This document shows, one piece after another, positions 49,661 to 59,637 of a stretch of DNA of 64,000 nucleotides (within the stretch, counting starts at the first letter, position 1; every line of letters starts with the position of its first letter). This DNA is from an uncultured Jannaschia sp. (lineage in GTDB: Bacteria > Pseudomonadota > Alphaproteobacteria > Rhodobacterales > Rhodobacteraceae), in NCBI RefSeq assembly GCF_947503795.1, contig NZ_CANNEZ010000002.1:62001-126000 (forward strand), written 5' to 3'. The notes beneath the pieces are model-generated. The model ran no database searches and was not told the DNA's origin. It worked only from the letters and a program-made list of their open reading frames with translations. Made by a program: the position numbers and the translations under genes.

Positions 49661-50411
49661 GTCCCGCCGGCACGCGCTCGGCCTCCCCAACCACCTGCCG
49701 CAGGAACCCTTCGGTCAGGTCACCCACCGTGTCGGCGATCGCCGTGGCCCCTTCGGCGCGCAGCTCATCGGGCGCGGTGTAGCCCCACGAGACGCCGACC
49801 GCCGGAATGCCCGCCCGCGCCGCCATCTGCATGTCATAGCGCGAGTCGCCCACGAGGACCGTCGTCCGGGGGCCGTGCCCGGCCTCCTCCATCGCCTTCA
49901 GAACCATCTCGGGACTGGGCTTGGACGGATTCAGCTCGGCGCATTGCACGGAGGCGAACATCCGGTGCCAATCCATCGAATCGAGGAGATGCCCGACGCT
50001 GCGGATCGATTTGCCCGTCGTGATCCCGAGCGTGACCCCCGCCCGGTAGAGGTCGAACAGCATGGCTTCCGTCCCCGGAAAGACCGGCGGGTCGATCTGC
50101 CGGACGATCGCATCGAAATAGCGTGTCCGGTATCCGGCCTGCACCTTGTCGCGCCGGTCGGCATCTAGGTTGCGGGTCAGGATGTCGATCATCTCGCGCA
50201 GGGACAGGCCGATCAGCCGCATGACGTCCGTTCGGGTCGGGGGCGTCTCGCCCGCCGCGCGGAACGCCCCGATCATCGAGTCCGCGATCAGACCGCCCCC
50301 ATCGAGGATCGTCCCATCGACATCGAAGAGCACGAGAAGGGGAGACGCCGACGGGCGCGGAATGACCCGCCCGCTTGGGTTGCATTTGGTCGACCAGTCT
50401 CGCCCCGGCAT
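49641..50411 (-). CDS. HAD-superfamily phosphatase, phosphoglycolate phosphatase-like
   Basis: A 256-residue HAD hydrolase: motif I VLFDVDGTILDGGG, motif II GITTGKS, motif III Lys in PSKPSPEMV, motif IV LVGDSRYDMQMAARAGI. An additional 24 residues precede motif I. The ATG at 50411 has AAGAGGAGG ideally placed; an upstream ATG at 50435 does not. In related genomes a similar phosphatase often follows the 23S pseudouridine synthase gene. The last 20 bases overlap the convergent MFS gene. Confidence 0.86.
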   Translation of the reverse strand: MPGRDWSTKCNPSGRVIPRPSASPLLVLFDVDGTILDGGGLIADSMIGAFRAAGETPPTRTDVMRLIGLSLREMIDILTRNLDADRRDKVQAGYRTRYFDAIVRQIDPPVFPGTEAMLFDLYRAGVTLGITTGKSIRSVGHLLDSMDWHRMFASVQCAELNPSKPSPEMVLKAMEEAGHGPRTTVLVGDSRYDMQMAARAGIPAVGVSWGYTAPDELRAEGATAIADTVGDLTEGFLRQVVGEAERVPAGLTRDER

Positions 50412-50701
50412 CAAATCGCCTCCTCTTGTCGTCAAGAGTTATGGACCGGCGGGAGGTGGACAAGCGGATTGACGCGTTTGAGGCGCATTTACGCCTGATT
50501 TGAACGTATTTTGATTGTTTCTCAGTCTTTTAACGAAATCTTAAGAAGTTTCGGATCTGCCTCGCGGGGACCGTCATCCACCCGTCGATGACCATCGCTG
50601 ACCCCGAAAAACCACGTTTTTACCGCTCTGAAACGAAGAACCCCGGCACCGCGAGGGCACCGGGGGTCCGATTCGTCCGGCGGACCGGCGTTAGGGGTGA
50701 C
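50412..50701. other. AT-rich spacer between HAD phosphatase and rpsU
   Basis: A 290-base non-coding stretch. Bases about 50466-50550 are much richer in A and T than the window average (runs like ATTTTGATTGTTTC and CTTTTAACGAAATCTTAAG) and probably carry the leftward HAD promoter. GGCGCATTTACGCC near 50482 is an imperfect palindrome. The rpsU terminator occupies the right end. No small protein or recognisable RNA is seen. Confidence 0.45.
50634..50664 (-). terminator. rpsU rho-independent terminator
   Basis: On the minus strand, CCCCGGTGCC-CTCGC-GGTGCCGGGG forms a 10-bp stem followed by TTCTTCG. It starts about 38 bases after the rpsU stop codon. Confidence 0.85.
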
Positions 50702-50908
50702 TTACATCATCCCTTCGCGCTGGGCTTTCTTCCGAGCGAGCTTGCGGGCGCGCCGAATCGCTTCGGCCTTCTGCCGCGCCTTCTTCTCGGAGGGCTTCTC
50801 GAAATGTTGCTTGAGCTTCATCTCGCGAAACACACCCTCGCGCTGCAGCTTCTTTTTCAGAGCCCGGAGGGCCTGATCGACGTTGTTGTCGCGAACGCTG
50901 ACCTGCAT
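50702..50908 (-). CDS. rpsU: 30S ribosomal protein S21
   Basis: A 68-residue highly basic protein: [40 protein letters not shown] and an arginine/lysine tail with REGMM. This is the S21 pattern in full, with the longer basic tail found in alphaproteobacteria. S21 sits on the 30S platform and aids initiation by contacts near the anti-Shine-Dalgarno. AGAAAGG lies upstream of the ATG at 50908. It has its own terminator and is monocistronic. Confidence 0.97.
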   Translation of the reverse strand: MQVSVRDNNVDQALRALKKKLQREGVFREMKLKQHFEKPSEKKARQKAEAIRRARKLARKKAQREGMM

Positions 50909-51025
50909 GTGGTTTTCACCACCTTTCTAGGTTGGAGTTGTCCCGTCATCGGGTGCAGGAAGTGGCCATATAGGCTGGGCCCCCTATCTTGTCCAGCAAC
51001 CCGACACCGCCGCCCGGAGGCCCGC

Positions 51026-51712
51026 ATGACACCCCTGAAGGACCGCATCCTCGACGCCGCCCTGAACCACGTGCCCTTCGACGGCTGGTCCGCCGCCACC
51101 CTGCGCGCCGCGATCCGCGATGCCGGCGTCACGCCCGCCGAGGGACGCGCGGCCTTTCCCCGCGGTGCCGTCGATCTTGCGCTGGCCTTTCACGCCCGCG
51201 GCGACGCCCGCATGGTCGAGCAGCTGCGCGCCGAGGACCTGAGCGCGCTTCGCTTCCGCGATCGCATCGCCCATGCCGTCCGCGCCCGCCTCGTCATCGC
51301 CGGCGAGAACCGCGAGGCCGTGCGCCGCGGGGCCACGCTCTTTGCGCTTCCGATCCACGCCGCCGACGGGCTTCGCGCGCTCTGGGGCACGGCGGATGCG
51401 ATCTGGGACGTGTTGGGCGACAGCTCGCGCGACGTGAACTGGTACACCAAGCGCGCGACGCTCTCCGGCGTCTATTCGGCGACCGTGCTCTACTGGCTGG
51501 GCGACCAGTCCGAGGGCCACCGCGAGACCTGGGACTTCCTCGATCGCCGGATCGACGACGTGATGACCATCGAGACGGTCAAGGGCCGGGTGCGCGACTC
51601 CCCGATCCTGTCGCGGCTGATGGCCGGGCCGAACATGCTCCTGTCGCGGATCCACGCGCCCGCGGCCACGCCGCCCGCCGACCTGCCCGGCCATTGGCGC
51701 GACCCGACCTGA
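51026..51712 (+). CDS. COQ9-family ubiquinone biosynthesis protein
   Basis: A 228-residue COQ9-like protein. The N-terminal part (DRILDAALNHVPFDGWSAAT, LRAAIRDAGVTPAEGRAAF) is a TetR-like helix bundle without a DNA-binding surface; the C-terminal lipid-binding part has NWYTKRATLSGVYSATVLYW and FLDRRIDDVMTIE. COQ9 delivers quinone intermediates to the hydroxylase COQ7. CCGGAGG precedes the ATG at 51026. It is divergent from rpsU. Confidence 0.9.
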   Translation: MTPLKDRILDAALNHVPFDGWSAATLRAAIRDAGVTPAEGRAAFPRGAVDLALAFHARGDARMVEQLRAEDLSALRFRDRIAHAVRARLVIAGENREAVRRGATLFALPIHAADGLRALWGTADAIWDVLGDSSRDVNWYTKRATLSGVYSATVLYWLGDQSEGHRETWDFLDRRIDDVMTIETVKGRVRDSPILSRLMAGPNMLLSRIHAPAATPPADLPGHWRDPT

Positions 51713-51721
51713 CGCGCGGCC

Positions 51722-52060
51722 TCAGCTCCGCCAGAGCGTCCAGAGCGTGACGCCATGCACCGCCGCGATCCCGAGATTGGCCGCCACCACCGGGTGCCCG
51801 ATCCCGAGCATCGGGACGGTAATCAACTTGTAGGCCACCTGCACGACCAGAAGCCCCGGCACGACCGCCGCGCGCCATGGCGCGGGCGCGATCAGCAGCA
51901 CCGCGCTTGCCACAAGGATCGCGAGATAGACCGAGATCAGGATGCGGCGCGCGGGCGCGTCTCCGCCGAATGCCATGTCGGACCCCGTCGATCCCGCCAG
52001 CAATCCCCAGATCACGGGGACGAGCACGATGACGTTCAGCGCGAGCGAGACATGGACCAT
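51722..52060 (-). CDS. Small membrane protein of unknown function
   Basis: A 112-residue protein with about four hydrophobic helices (HVSLALNVIVLVPVIWGLLA, ILISVYLAILVASAVLLIA, VVPGLLVVQVAYKLI, ANLGIAAVHGVTLWTLW). I do not recognise the family. The ATG at 52060 is preferred because it starts just before helix 1; an ATG at 52087 is in frame. It is convergent with COQ9 (9-base gap) and divergent from the quinone reductase 77 bases away. Confidence 0.68.
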   Translation of the reverse strand: MVHVSLALNVIVLVPVIWGLLAGSTGSDMAFGGDAPARRILISVYLAILVASAVLLIAPAPWRAAVVPGLLVVQVAYKLITVPMLGIGHPVVAANLGIAAVHGVTLWTLWRS

Positions 52061-52137
52061 ATCGGGCCAGCTAGAACTCCGCCCCACCCGCGTCTAGGGT
52101 CGCCCGAACCCGACGCGCCCGCCTCCCCGGAGACCCC

Positions 52138-53118
52138 ATGCCCGACACCATGACCGCCATCGAGATCACGTCGCCCGGCGGCCCCGAGGTCCTGCGCCCG
52201 ACCACGCGCCCCGTGCCCGTGCCCGCCCCCGATCAGATCCTGATCGCGATCGACCATGCGGGGGTGAACCGGCCCGACGCCCTTCAACGCGCAGGCGCCT
52301 ACGACCCGCCCAAGGGCGCGTCCGACCTGCCCGGCCTCGAATGCGCGGGCACCGTTGCCGCCGTGGGCTCCGGCGTCAGCCGTTGGGACGTGGGCGACCG
52401 GGTCTGCGCGCTCCTGCCCGGCGGCGGGTACGCGGAATACGCCGTCACCCATGGCGACCACGCGCTGCGCATCCCCGATGGCCTCTCGATGGCGCAGGCC
52501 GCGGCCCTTCCCGAGACGTTCTTCACCGTCTGGACCAATGTGTTCGATCGCGGCCGCCTTGGGGGCGGCGAGCGGTTCCTCGTCCATGGCGGCTCGTCGG
52601 GCATCGGCACCACGGCGATCCAGCTCGCCGTCGCGCGCGGCGCGCGGGTCTTCGCGACCGCCGGGTCGTCCGAGAAGGTGGCCGCCTGCGAGGCGCTGGG
52701 CGCAGAGGGCATCAATTACCGCGAAACGGATTTCGTCGAGATCCTGCGCGCGGCGGGCGGCGCCGATCTCATCCTCGACATGGTCGGCGGCAACTATCTG
52801 CCGCGCAACATCAAGGCCTTGGCCGACGATGGGCGGCTGGTGCAGATCGCGTTCCTGCAGGGCCCCAAGGTCGAGCTCAACTTCGCGCAACTGATGGTGC
52901 GGCGGCTGACGATCACCGGCTCGACGCTGCGCCCGCAATCCGACCTCGCCAAGGCCCGCATCGCCGACGCGCTCCGCTCCGAGGTCTGGCCCCTACTCGA
53001 CACCGGCCGTATCGCCCCGGTCATGGACAAGACCTTCGCCCTGGCCGACGCCGCCGCCGCCCATACCCGGATGGAAGCCGGCGAACATATCGGAAAGATC
53101 GTCTTGAAGGTCCGCTAA
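52138..53118 (+). CDS. NAD(P)H:quinone oxidoreductase, zinc-free MDR type (PIG3/QOR-like)
   Basis: A 326-residue medium-chain dehydrogenase/reductase. The N-terminal GroES-like domain (EVLRPTTRPVPVPAPDQILI, HAGVNRPDALQRAGAYDPP) lacks the zinc cysteine cluster; the nucleotide fold has FLVHGGSSGIGTTAIQLAVA and ALGAEGINYRETDF. RLTITGSTLRPQSDLAK marks the PIG3 subgroup, which reduces quinones using NADPH. It ends convergent to glpK, with an AT-rich palindrome between. Confidence 0.9.
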   Translation: MPDTMTAIEITSPGGPEVLRPTTRPVPVPAPDQILIAIDHAGVNRPDALQRAGAYDPPKGASDLPGLECAGTVAAVGSGVSRWDVGDRVCALLPGGGYAEYAVTHGDHALRIPDGLSMAQAAALPETFFTVWTNVFDRGRLGGGERFLVHGGSSGIGTTAIQLAVARGARVFATAGSSEKVAACEALGAEGINYRETDFVEILRAAGGADLILDMVGGNYLPRNIKALADDGRLVQIAFLQGPKVELNFAQLMVRRLTITGSTLRPQSDLAKARIADALRSEVWPLLDTGRIAPVMDKTFALADAAAAHTRMEAGEHIGKIVLKVR

Positions 53119-53217
53119 GGGCCAAGGCGCGGTCCCGGAGCACCGTGCCCCCGATCTTTGCTCAAGAAATATGCCGCCCCGGCTACCGATCCCGGTCCGA
53201 CGCCTGCCGCGACGCGC

Positions 53218-53242
53218 GCAGACTATTCAGCGAATAGTCTGC
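53218..53242. repeat. AT-rich palindrome in convergent spacer, copy 2
   Basis: GCAGACTATTC-AGC-GAATAGTCTGC: 11-bp perfect arms around 3 bases, between the convergent quinone reductase and glpK genes. It is related to the element at 18918-18941. No T tract follows on either side. Confidence 0.65.
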
Positions 53243-53247
53243 CCCCC

Positions 53248-54720
<1,473 letters not shown>

Positions 54721-55147
54721 GGCGCGGCCTCCCTGCTGGCGTCCCCGAGATGTCGCGGATCGGGCGGCGGCGAGCAAGGGGGCGGCAAGACGCTCCAGGC
54801 CCCGCCCCCACCCCGGAGGCCGGGGGGGCCGGCCCCCCGGACCACCCCGGCATCCGCGTCGAAAACCGGGGACCGGGCGATCTCGCTGCGAGCCAGGCCG
54901 GCTTTGTGTCGAAATCTCCGCATGTCGTCACGCCCGCGTCAGCGCCCGTCGCGGGCGCGTGAGGCCGGTGCGGCGGGGGTGCGGGTGCTGTGCGTGGACG
55001 CACTCAGTTCGCGCTGATCTCACGCGTCCGTGCATTGCGGCAGCGGCCCGGCACGCGCATCTTCATCCCATCAGCAGGGCACGCACCGCCCCGCCGCATC
55101 GCAACCGGGCCGAACACAACCACGGGCCCACACCAAGGACAGAACAC
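54721..55147. other. Non-coding spacer between glpK and small exported protein gene
   Basis: A 427-base stretch without a convincing gene. It holds a G/C hairpin of the dispersed repeat type (CCGGGGGGGCCGGCCCCCCGG, about 54822-54842) and the glpK promoter region. Open frames here give proline- and arginine-rich translations with no recognisable domain. Confidence 0.5.
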
Positions 55148-55483
55148 ATGAAAACCCTCATCGCCTCCGCCCTCGTCGCCGCCGCCGCCTTCGCCGCCCC
55201 CGCCACCGCGCAGGTCGGATCCGGCACCGCCGCCGCCATCGCCCATTTCAACCAGTCGCACGACACCCAGGACAATCGCATCGCGCTCCGCGGCGGCGTC
55301 TCGAACACCTTCGTCTCGACCCGTTCGGCCTCCAGCGACCGCGCCTACGCGATCTTCAACGCCCAGGCCGACAACGTGAACGCACTCCGCGGGCTCTACG
55401 GCCAGGCCGGCGTCTCCGGCACCCCGGCCTATGGCGCCGAGATCTTCGCCCGCATCCAGGCCGAAAGCCTCGAAGGCGAGTGA
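55148..55483 (+). CDS. Small exported protein of unknown function
   Basis: A 111-residue protein with a signal peptide (MKTLIASALVAAAAFAAPATA) and a mature part of about 90 residues: VGSGTAAAIAHFNQSHDTQD, NRIALRGGVSNTFVSTRSAS and RAYAIFNAQADNVNALRGLY. No cysteines, so probably a free periplasmic or secreted protein. I do not recognise the family; similar small alanine-rich exported proteins occur in Rhodobacteraceae. AGGACAG precedes the ATG. A hairpin follows 59 bases after the stop codon. Confidence 0.72.
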   Translation: MKTLIASALVAAAAFAAPATAQVGSGTAAAIAHFNQSHDTQDNRIALRGGVSNTFVSTRSASSDRAYAIFNAQADNVNALRGLYGQAGVSGTPAYGAEIFARIQAESLEGE

Positions 55484-55541
55484 CCCCCGACCGGGCCGCG
55501 CCCCCGACAGGTCTCTCCCCCGCCCCCGCGCGCGACCCGAT

Positions 55542-55571
55542 CACGACCCCCGGTGAACACCAGGGGTCGTG
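55542..55571. terminator. Bidirectional hairpin between convergent genes
   Basis: CACGACCCC and GGGGTCGTG form a perfect 9-bp stem around a 12-base loop, followed by TCTCATT. It lies between the small exported protein gene and the convergent esterase. Confidence 0.75.
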
Positions 55572-55573
55572 TC

Positions 55574-56260
55574 TCATTCCACCTGCGCCACCAGTTCCGC
55601 CACGCGGGGACCCAGCGCCTCGACGATCACGCCGACGCCGTCACGATTGGGATGGATGCCGTCGCCCTGCATGTAGCGGGCGCGCGCCTCGGCCACGCCG
55701 ACCTCGGCGATCAGCGGCCCGAGAAAGCTCGTCTCGTGAAGCGCGCCGTACTCCGCCGCCAGTTCGGGATACATCGCGTCGAACGCGGCCTTGAAGGCGG
55801 GGCCGTAATTGCCCGGCGCCTCGAGCCCGACCAGTAGCACCGGCAGCGCGCCAGCGCCCACGAGGATCCCTTCGAGGTTCTCGCGGCTCACCGCCGGCGG
55901 CAATCCCCGCAGAAGGTCGTTCCCCCCCAGCGCCACGATCAGCGCATCGACCTCGGGCGTCAGCGTCCAGTCCAGCCGCGCGAGGCCGCCCGCCGTCGTG
56001 TCGCCCGACACGCCGGCGTTCACGATCCGGGCATCGACGCCTTCCGCATCGAGCCAGGCCTGAAGCTGCGGCACGAAACCCTGGCCATCGGGCAGGCCAT
56101 AGCCCGCCGTCAGGCTGTCGCCCAACGCGGCCACGGTCACCGTCTCGGCCCGTGCCGCCCCCGCGCCCGCCAGAAGGACGGCGGCGACCTGAACCGACTT
56201 GTTCAGCCAGCGGCGGGCCCCATATCCCACCCGACGCACCCACGCCACGAGGTTCCCCAT
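55574..56260 (-). CDS. Arylesterase / lysophospholipase-like SGNH hydrolase (TesA type)
   Basis: A 228-residue exported SGNH hydrolase. A signal peptide (LNKSVQVAAVLLAGAGAARAE) follows an arginine-rich start. Block I is VAALGDSLTAGYGLPDGQG (Ser), block II GVSGDTTAGGLARLDW (Gly), block III VALGGNDLLRGLP (Asn), block V GDGIHPNRDGVG (Asp/His). TesA-type enzymes hydrolyse esters, thioesters and lysophospholipids in the periplasm. It is divergent from a YbbA-like ATPase, the classic tesA-ybbAP arrangement of E. coli. Its ATG overlaps that of the ATPase gene (CCATGG), so one start may lie farther in; a GTG at 56230 is an option. Confidence 0.88.
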   Translation of the reverse strand: MGNLVAWVRRVGYGARRWLNKSVQVAAVLLAGAGAARAETVTVAALGDSLTAGYGLPDGQGFVPQLQAWLDAEGVDARIVNAGVSGDTTAGGLARLDWTLTPEVDALIVALGGNDLLRGLPPAVSRENLEGILVGAGALPVLLVGLEAPGNYGPAFKAAFDAMYPELAAEYGALHETSFLGPLIAEVGVAEARARYMQGDGIHPNRDGVGVIVEALGPRVAELVAQVE

Positions 56261-56996
56261 GGTCCTGTCGCTCCGCGACGTCTCGCTCACGCTCCCCGGC
56301 AATGCGGGACTGGTCGACATCCTCCACGATATCTCGCTGGAGGTGAGCGCGCGCGACAGCGTGGGTCTGGTGGGGCCTTCGGGGTCCGGCAAATCGTCTC
56401 TCCTCATGCTCATGGGCGGGCTGGAGCGGGCCTCGTCGGGCAAGGTCGAGGCGCTGGGCCGCGATCTGACCGCGATGGACGAGGACGCGCTGGCCCGGTT
56501 CCGCCGCGAACATATGGGGGTGGTCTTCCAATCCTTCCACCTGATCCCGACGATGACCGCGCTGGAGAACGTCGCCACGCCGCTGGAACTCGCGGGCCAT
56601 GCGGACGCGTTCGACCGCGCCGCGGCCGAACTGGATGCGGTTGGCCTCGGCCACCGGACCGACCACTACCCGTCCCAGATGTCGGGCGGCGAACAGCAGC
56701 GCGTGGCGCTGGCCCGCGCCGCCGCCCCTCGCCCGGACATCCTTCTGGCGGATGAGCCGACGGGCAATCTCGACCAGGCCACGGGTGCCGCGATCATGGA
56801 TCTTCTGTTCGGGCTCCGCGACCGCCACGGCGCGACGCTGATCCTCGTGACCCATTCGACCGAACTCGCCGCGCGCTGCGACCGCACCGTCCGACTGGTC
56901 GACGGTCGGCTCGAAAGCGAGACGCGCCGCGACCTGCGCGTCGTCGATGCCGCCGAGACCGGCGCCGCCCATCCCGCAGTGGACGCCGCCGAATGA
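56259..56996 (+). CDS. ybbA: ABC transporter ATP-binding protein (YbbA/LolD type)
   Basis: A 245-residue ATPase of the MacB/LolD class. Walker A LVGPSGSGKSSLLML, Q-loop VVFQSFHLIPTMTALENV, signature QMSGGEQQRVALARA, Walker B ILLADEPTGNLDQ and the switch His in LILVTHSTELAAR are intact. It pairs with the FtsX-like permease after it. In E. coli the YbbA-YbbP pair is beside the tesA esterase; the same order here suggests a conserved lipid-related function. The start at 56259 overlaps the divergent esterase start. Confidence 0.89.
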   Translation: MVLSLRDVSLTLPGNAGLVDILHDISLEVSARDSVGLVGPSGSGKSSLLMLMGGLERASSGKVEALGRDLTAMDEDALARFRREHMGVVFQSFHLIPTMTALENVATPLELAGHADAFDRAAAELDAVGLGHRTDHYPSQMSGGEQQRVALARAAAPRPDILLADEPTGNLDQATGAAIMDLLFGLRDRHGATLILVTHSTELAARCDRTVRLVDGRLESETRRDLRVVDAAETGAAHPAVDAAE

Positions 56997-57111
56997 CGCT
57001 CGCACACCCGCCGCTGGCCGTGGCGCGCCCCGTCCTCCGGTCCTTGCTCCCCGAGTATGCTCTTCCGGCGCGCGGCCCCCAGTCGCCCGCGGGCAACCGC
57101 GCGACCCCGGC

Positions 57112-59637
57112 ATGACCTGGCTCACCCACGCCTGGCGCATCGCCACCCGCGAGCTGCGCGGCGGCCTGCGCGGCTTTCGCATCTTCCTCGCCTGTCTCGC
57201 GCTCGGCGTCGCGGCCATCGCCGCCGTCGGCTCGGTCCGGGTCTCGATCACCGAAGGGCTGGAGCGAGAGGGGCGCAACATCCTCGGCGGCGATGCCGAG
57301 GTGCAGTTCACCTACCGCGCCGCGACGGCCGACGAACGCGCCTGGCTCGACGAGCTGGGCACCGTGTCCGAGGTGATGGATTTCCGGTCCATGGTCGCCA
57401 CCGGGGACGGCATCGAGGCCGACCGCGCGCTGACGCAGGTCAAGGCCGTGGACGACCTCTATCCGCTGGTGGGTGAGGTCGAGCTCGAGCCTGCGATTCC
57501 GCTGGACGAGGCACTGGCGGGGGACGGCGTCGTCGTCCACCCGGTGCTGGCCGACCGGCTGGGCCTCGCCGTGGGCGACCCGCTCTGGATGGGGGCGAAC
57601 CGCCTGACGATCACGGCCCGGCTGGTGCGCGAGCCGGATGCCGGTGCCGACGGGTTCGGTCTGGGACCGCGGACGCTGGTGCGGACGGCGGCGCTCGAGG
57701 GGTCGGGGCTTCTGGCCGAAGGCTCGCTCTTCGACAGCGAATACCGCCTCGTGCTGCCGCCCGAGACCACCGACGCCGATCTCGATGCCGCCCGCGCCGC
57801 GATGGAAGCGGAGTTCGCTGAAACCGGCGCGCGCTGGCGTGACCGCCGCAACGCCGCGCCGCAGGTCGAGCGTTTCGTCGATCGCATCGGCAGCTTCCTC
57901 GTCCTCGTCGGGCTCGCGGGTCTCGCTGTCGGCGGCGTCGGCGTCTCGGCCGCGGTGCGCGCCTATCTCGACCGCAAGACCGGCGTCATCGCCACGCTCA
58001 AGACCGTCGGCGCCGAGGGCCGCACGATCTTCGCGGCCTACCTGATGCAGGTCGGGCTGCTGGCGGGGCTCGGCATCGCCATCGGGCTGGTGATCGGCCT
58101 CCTGATCCCGCTCGCGGCCGGACCCTTCATCGAGGCGCAGCTACCCGTGCCCGTCGCACTCGGGCTGCATCCCTCACCGCTGGTCGAGGCCGCACTCTAC
58201 GGCGCGCTGACCGCGCTGATCTTCACGCTCTGGCCGCTCGCGCGTACCGAGCAGGTCCGCGCCGCCTCGCTTTTTCGCGACGGCTCCGGTCCGGTCCGGG
58301 GCTGGCCCCGCCGCCGCTACATCGTGACCCTCGTCCTCGCCGCCGCACTTTTGATCGGCCTTTCCGTCTGGCTCTCGGGCATCCCCACGCTCGCGCTCTA
58401 CTCGGCAGCGGGCATCGCCGCCGCCCTCGCCGTGCTCGTCCTCGCGGCCTGGGGCGTGCGTCGCCTCGCGCGCTGGGGTGCTGGCACACGGGCGGTGCGC
58501 GGGCATCCGGCGCTCCGCCTGGCGCTCGGCTCGGTCGGCGGGCCCGGCGGCGAAGCCACCGCCGTGGTCCTCTCGCTCGGCCTCGGCCTCACTGTGCTGG
58601 CCGCCGTGGGACAGATCGACGCCAACATGCGCGCCGCCATCGACCGCGACCTGCCCGAGGTGGCGCCCAGCTATTTCTTCGTCGACATCCAGCCCGACCA
58701 GCTTCCGGCCTTCCTCGACCGCGTGACCAACGACCCCGCCGTCAGCCGCGTCGACAGCGCGCCGATGCTGGGCGGCGTGGTCCGATCCATCGGCGGACGC
58801 GACGCCTCCGAGATCGACCATTGGGTCACCCGTGGCGACCGCCGGATCAGCTTCGCCGACGCGCTGCCTGCGGGCACGCGCATCACCGGGGGCGAGTGGT
58901 GGCCCGAAGGCTATGACGGCCCACCGCGTGTCTCGATGGCGCAGGAGGAGGCCGAGGAGATCGGCGTGGCCTTGGGCGACGAGATCGTCATGAACGTGCT
59001 CGGCCGCGACATCGTCGCCACGGTCACCAACTTCCGCGAGGTGGATTTCTCGTCGGGCGGGATCGGCTTCGTCCTCGTCTTCGACGCGAACGCCCTGACC
59101 GGCGCGCCGCACACCTGGCTTTCGACCGTCTATGCCGAGGAAGAGGCCGAGGCCGCCATCCTGCGCGACGTGGCCGGGGCCGCGCCCAACATCACCGCGA
59201 TCCGGGTGCGCGACGCCATCGGCCTCGTCACCGAAGCCCTCTCGGCGCTGGCCGCCGCCACGTCCTGGGGCGCGGGCGCGACGCTGTTGACGGGCTTCGT
59301 CGTGCTGATCGGCGCGGCGGCCGCGGGCGAGCGGGGCCGCGTTGCCGAAGCCGCGATCCTCAAGACCGTGGGCGCCACCCGGCGCACGATCCTCGCCAGT
59401 TTCGCACTCCGATCCGCCATGCTGGGGGGCGCCGCCGGGATCGTCGCCATCGCGGGCGGCGCGCTGGCCGGATGGGGCATCATGCGCTTCGTGATGGAGG
59501 CCCCGTTCCGGTTCGAGCCGGTCTCGGCGCTCGCCATCGTCATCGGCGGCGCGCTCGCGACCCTGCTGGCGGGCCTCGCCTTCGCGTGGCGCCCGCTCGC
59601 CACCCGTCCCGCCCGCGTGCTCCGGTCGCAGGAATGA
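57112..59637 (+). CDS. ybbP: FtsX-like ABC transporter permease (YbbP type)
   Basis: An 841-residue mechanotransmission-type permease with about ten membrane helices in two FtsX cores. The first begins WRIATRELRGGLRGFRIFLA, continues with a large periplasmic domain (about residues 50-250) and a three-helix core (VGLAGLAVGGVGVSAAVRAY, TLKTVGAEGRTIFAAYLMQ). A second periplasmic domain and a last core (AAILKTVGATRRTILASFAL) follow. It probably extracts lipophilic molecules, such as glycolipids, from the inner membrane using the YbbA ATPase. It starts 115 bases after ybbA. A strong hairpin ends the unit. Confidence 0.87.
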   Translation: MTWLTHAWRIATRELRGGLRGFRIFLACLALGVAAIAAVGSVRVSITEGLEREGRNILGGDAEVQFTYRAATADERAWLDELGTVSEVMDFRSMVATGDGIEADRALTQVKAVDDLYPLVGEVELEPAIPLDEALAGDGVVVHPVLADRLGLAVGDPLWMGANRLTITARLVREPDAGADGFGLGPRTLVRTAALEGSGLLAEGSLFDSEYRLVLPPETTDADLDAARAAMEAEFAETGARWRDRRNAAPQVERFVDRIGSFLVLVGLAGLAVGGVGVSAAVRAYLDRKTGVIATLKTVGAEGRTIFAAYLMQVGLLAGLGIAIGLVIGLLIPLAAGPFIEAQLPVPVALGLHPSPLVEAALYGALTALIFTLWPLARTEQVRAASLFRDGSGPVRGWPRRRYIVTLVLAAALLIGLSVWLSGIPTLALYSAAGIAAALAVLVLAAWGVRRLARWGAGTRAVRGHPALRLALGSVGGPGGEATAVVLSLGLGLTVLAAVGQIDANMRAAIDRDLPEVAPSYFFVDIQPDQLPAFLDRVTNDPAVSRVDSAPMLGGVVRSIGGRDASEIDHWVTRGDRRISFADALPAGTRITGGEWWPEGYDGPPRVSMAQEEAEEIGVALGDEIVMNVLGRDIVATVTNFREVDFSSGGIGFVLVFDANALTGAPHTWLSTVYAEEEAEAAILRDVAGAAPNITAIRVRDAIGLVTEALSALAAATSWGAGATLLTGFVVLIGAAAAGERGRVAEAAILKTVGATRRTILASFALRSAMLGGAAGIVAIAGGALAGWGIMRFVMEAPFRFEPVSALAIVIGGALATLLAGLAFAWRPLATRPARVLRSQE

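Noticed and set aside
47102-49690. Minus-strand open frame of about 860 codons
   Set aside because: Antisense to the MFS exporter and the lipoprotein gene; Arg/Gly-rich shadow.
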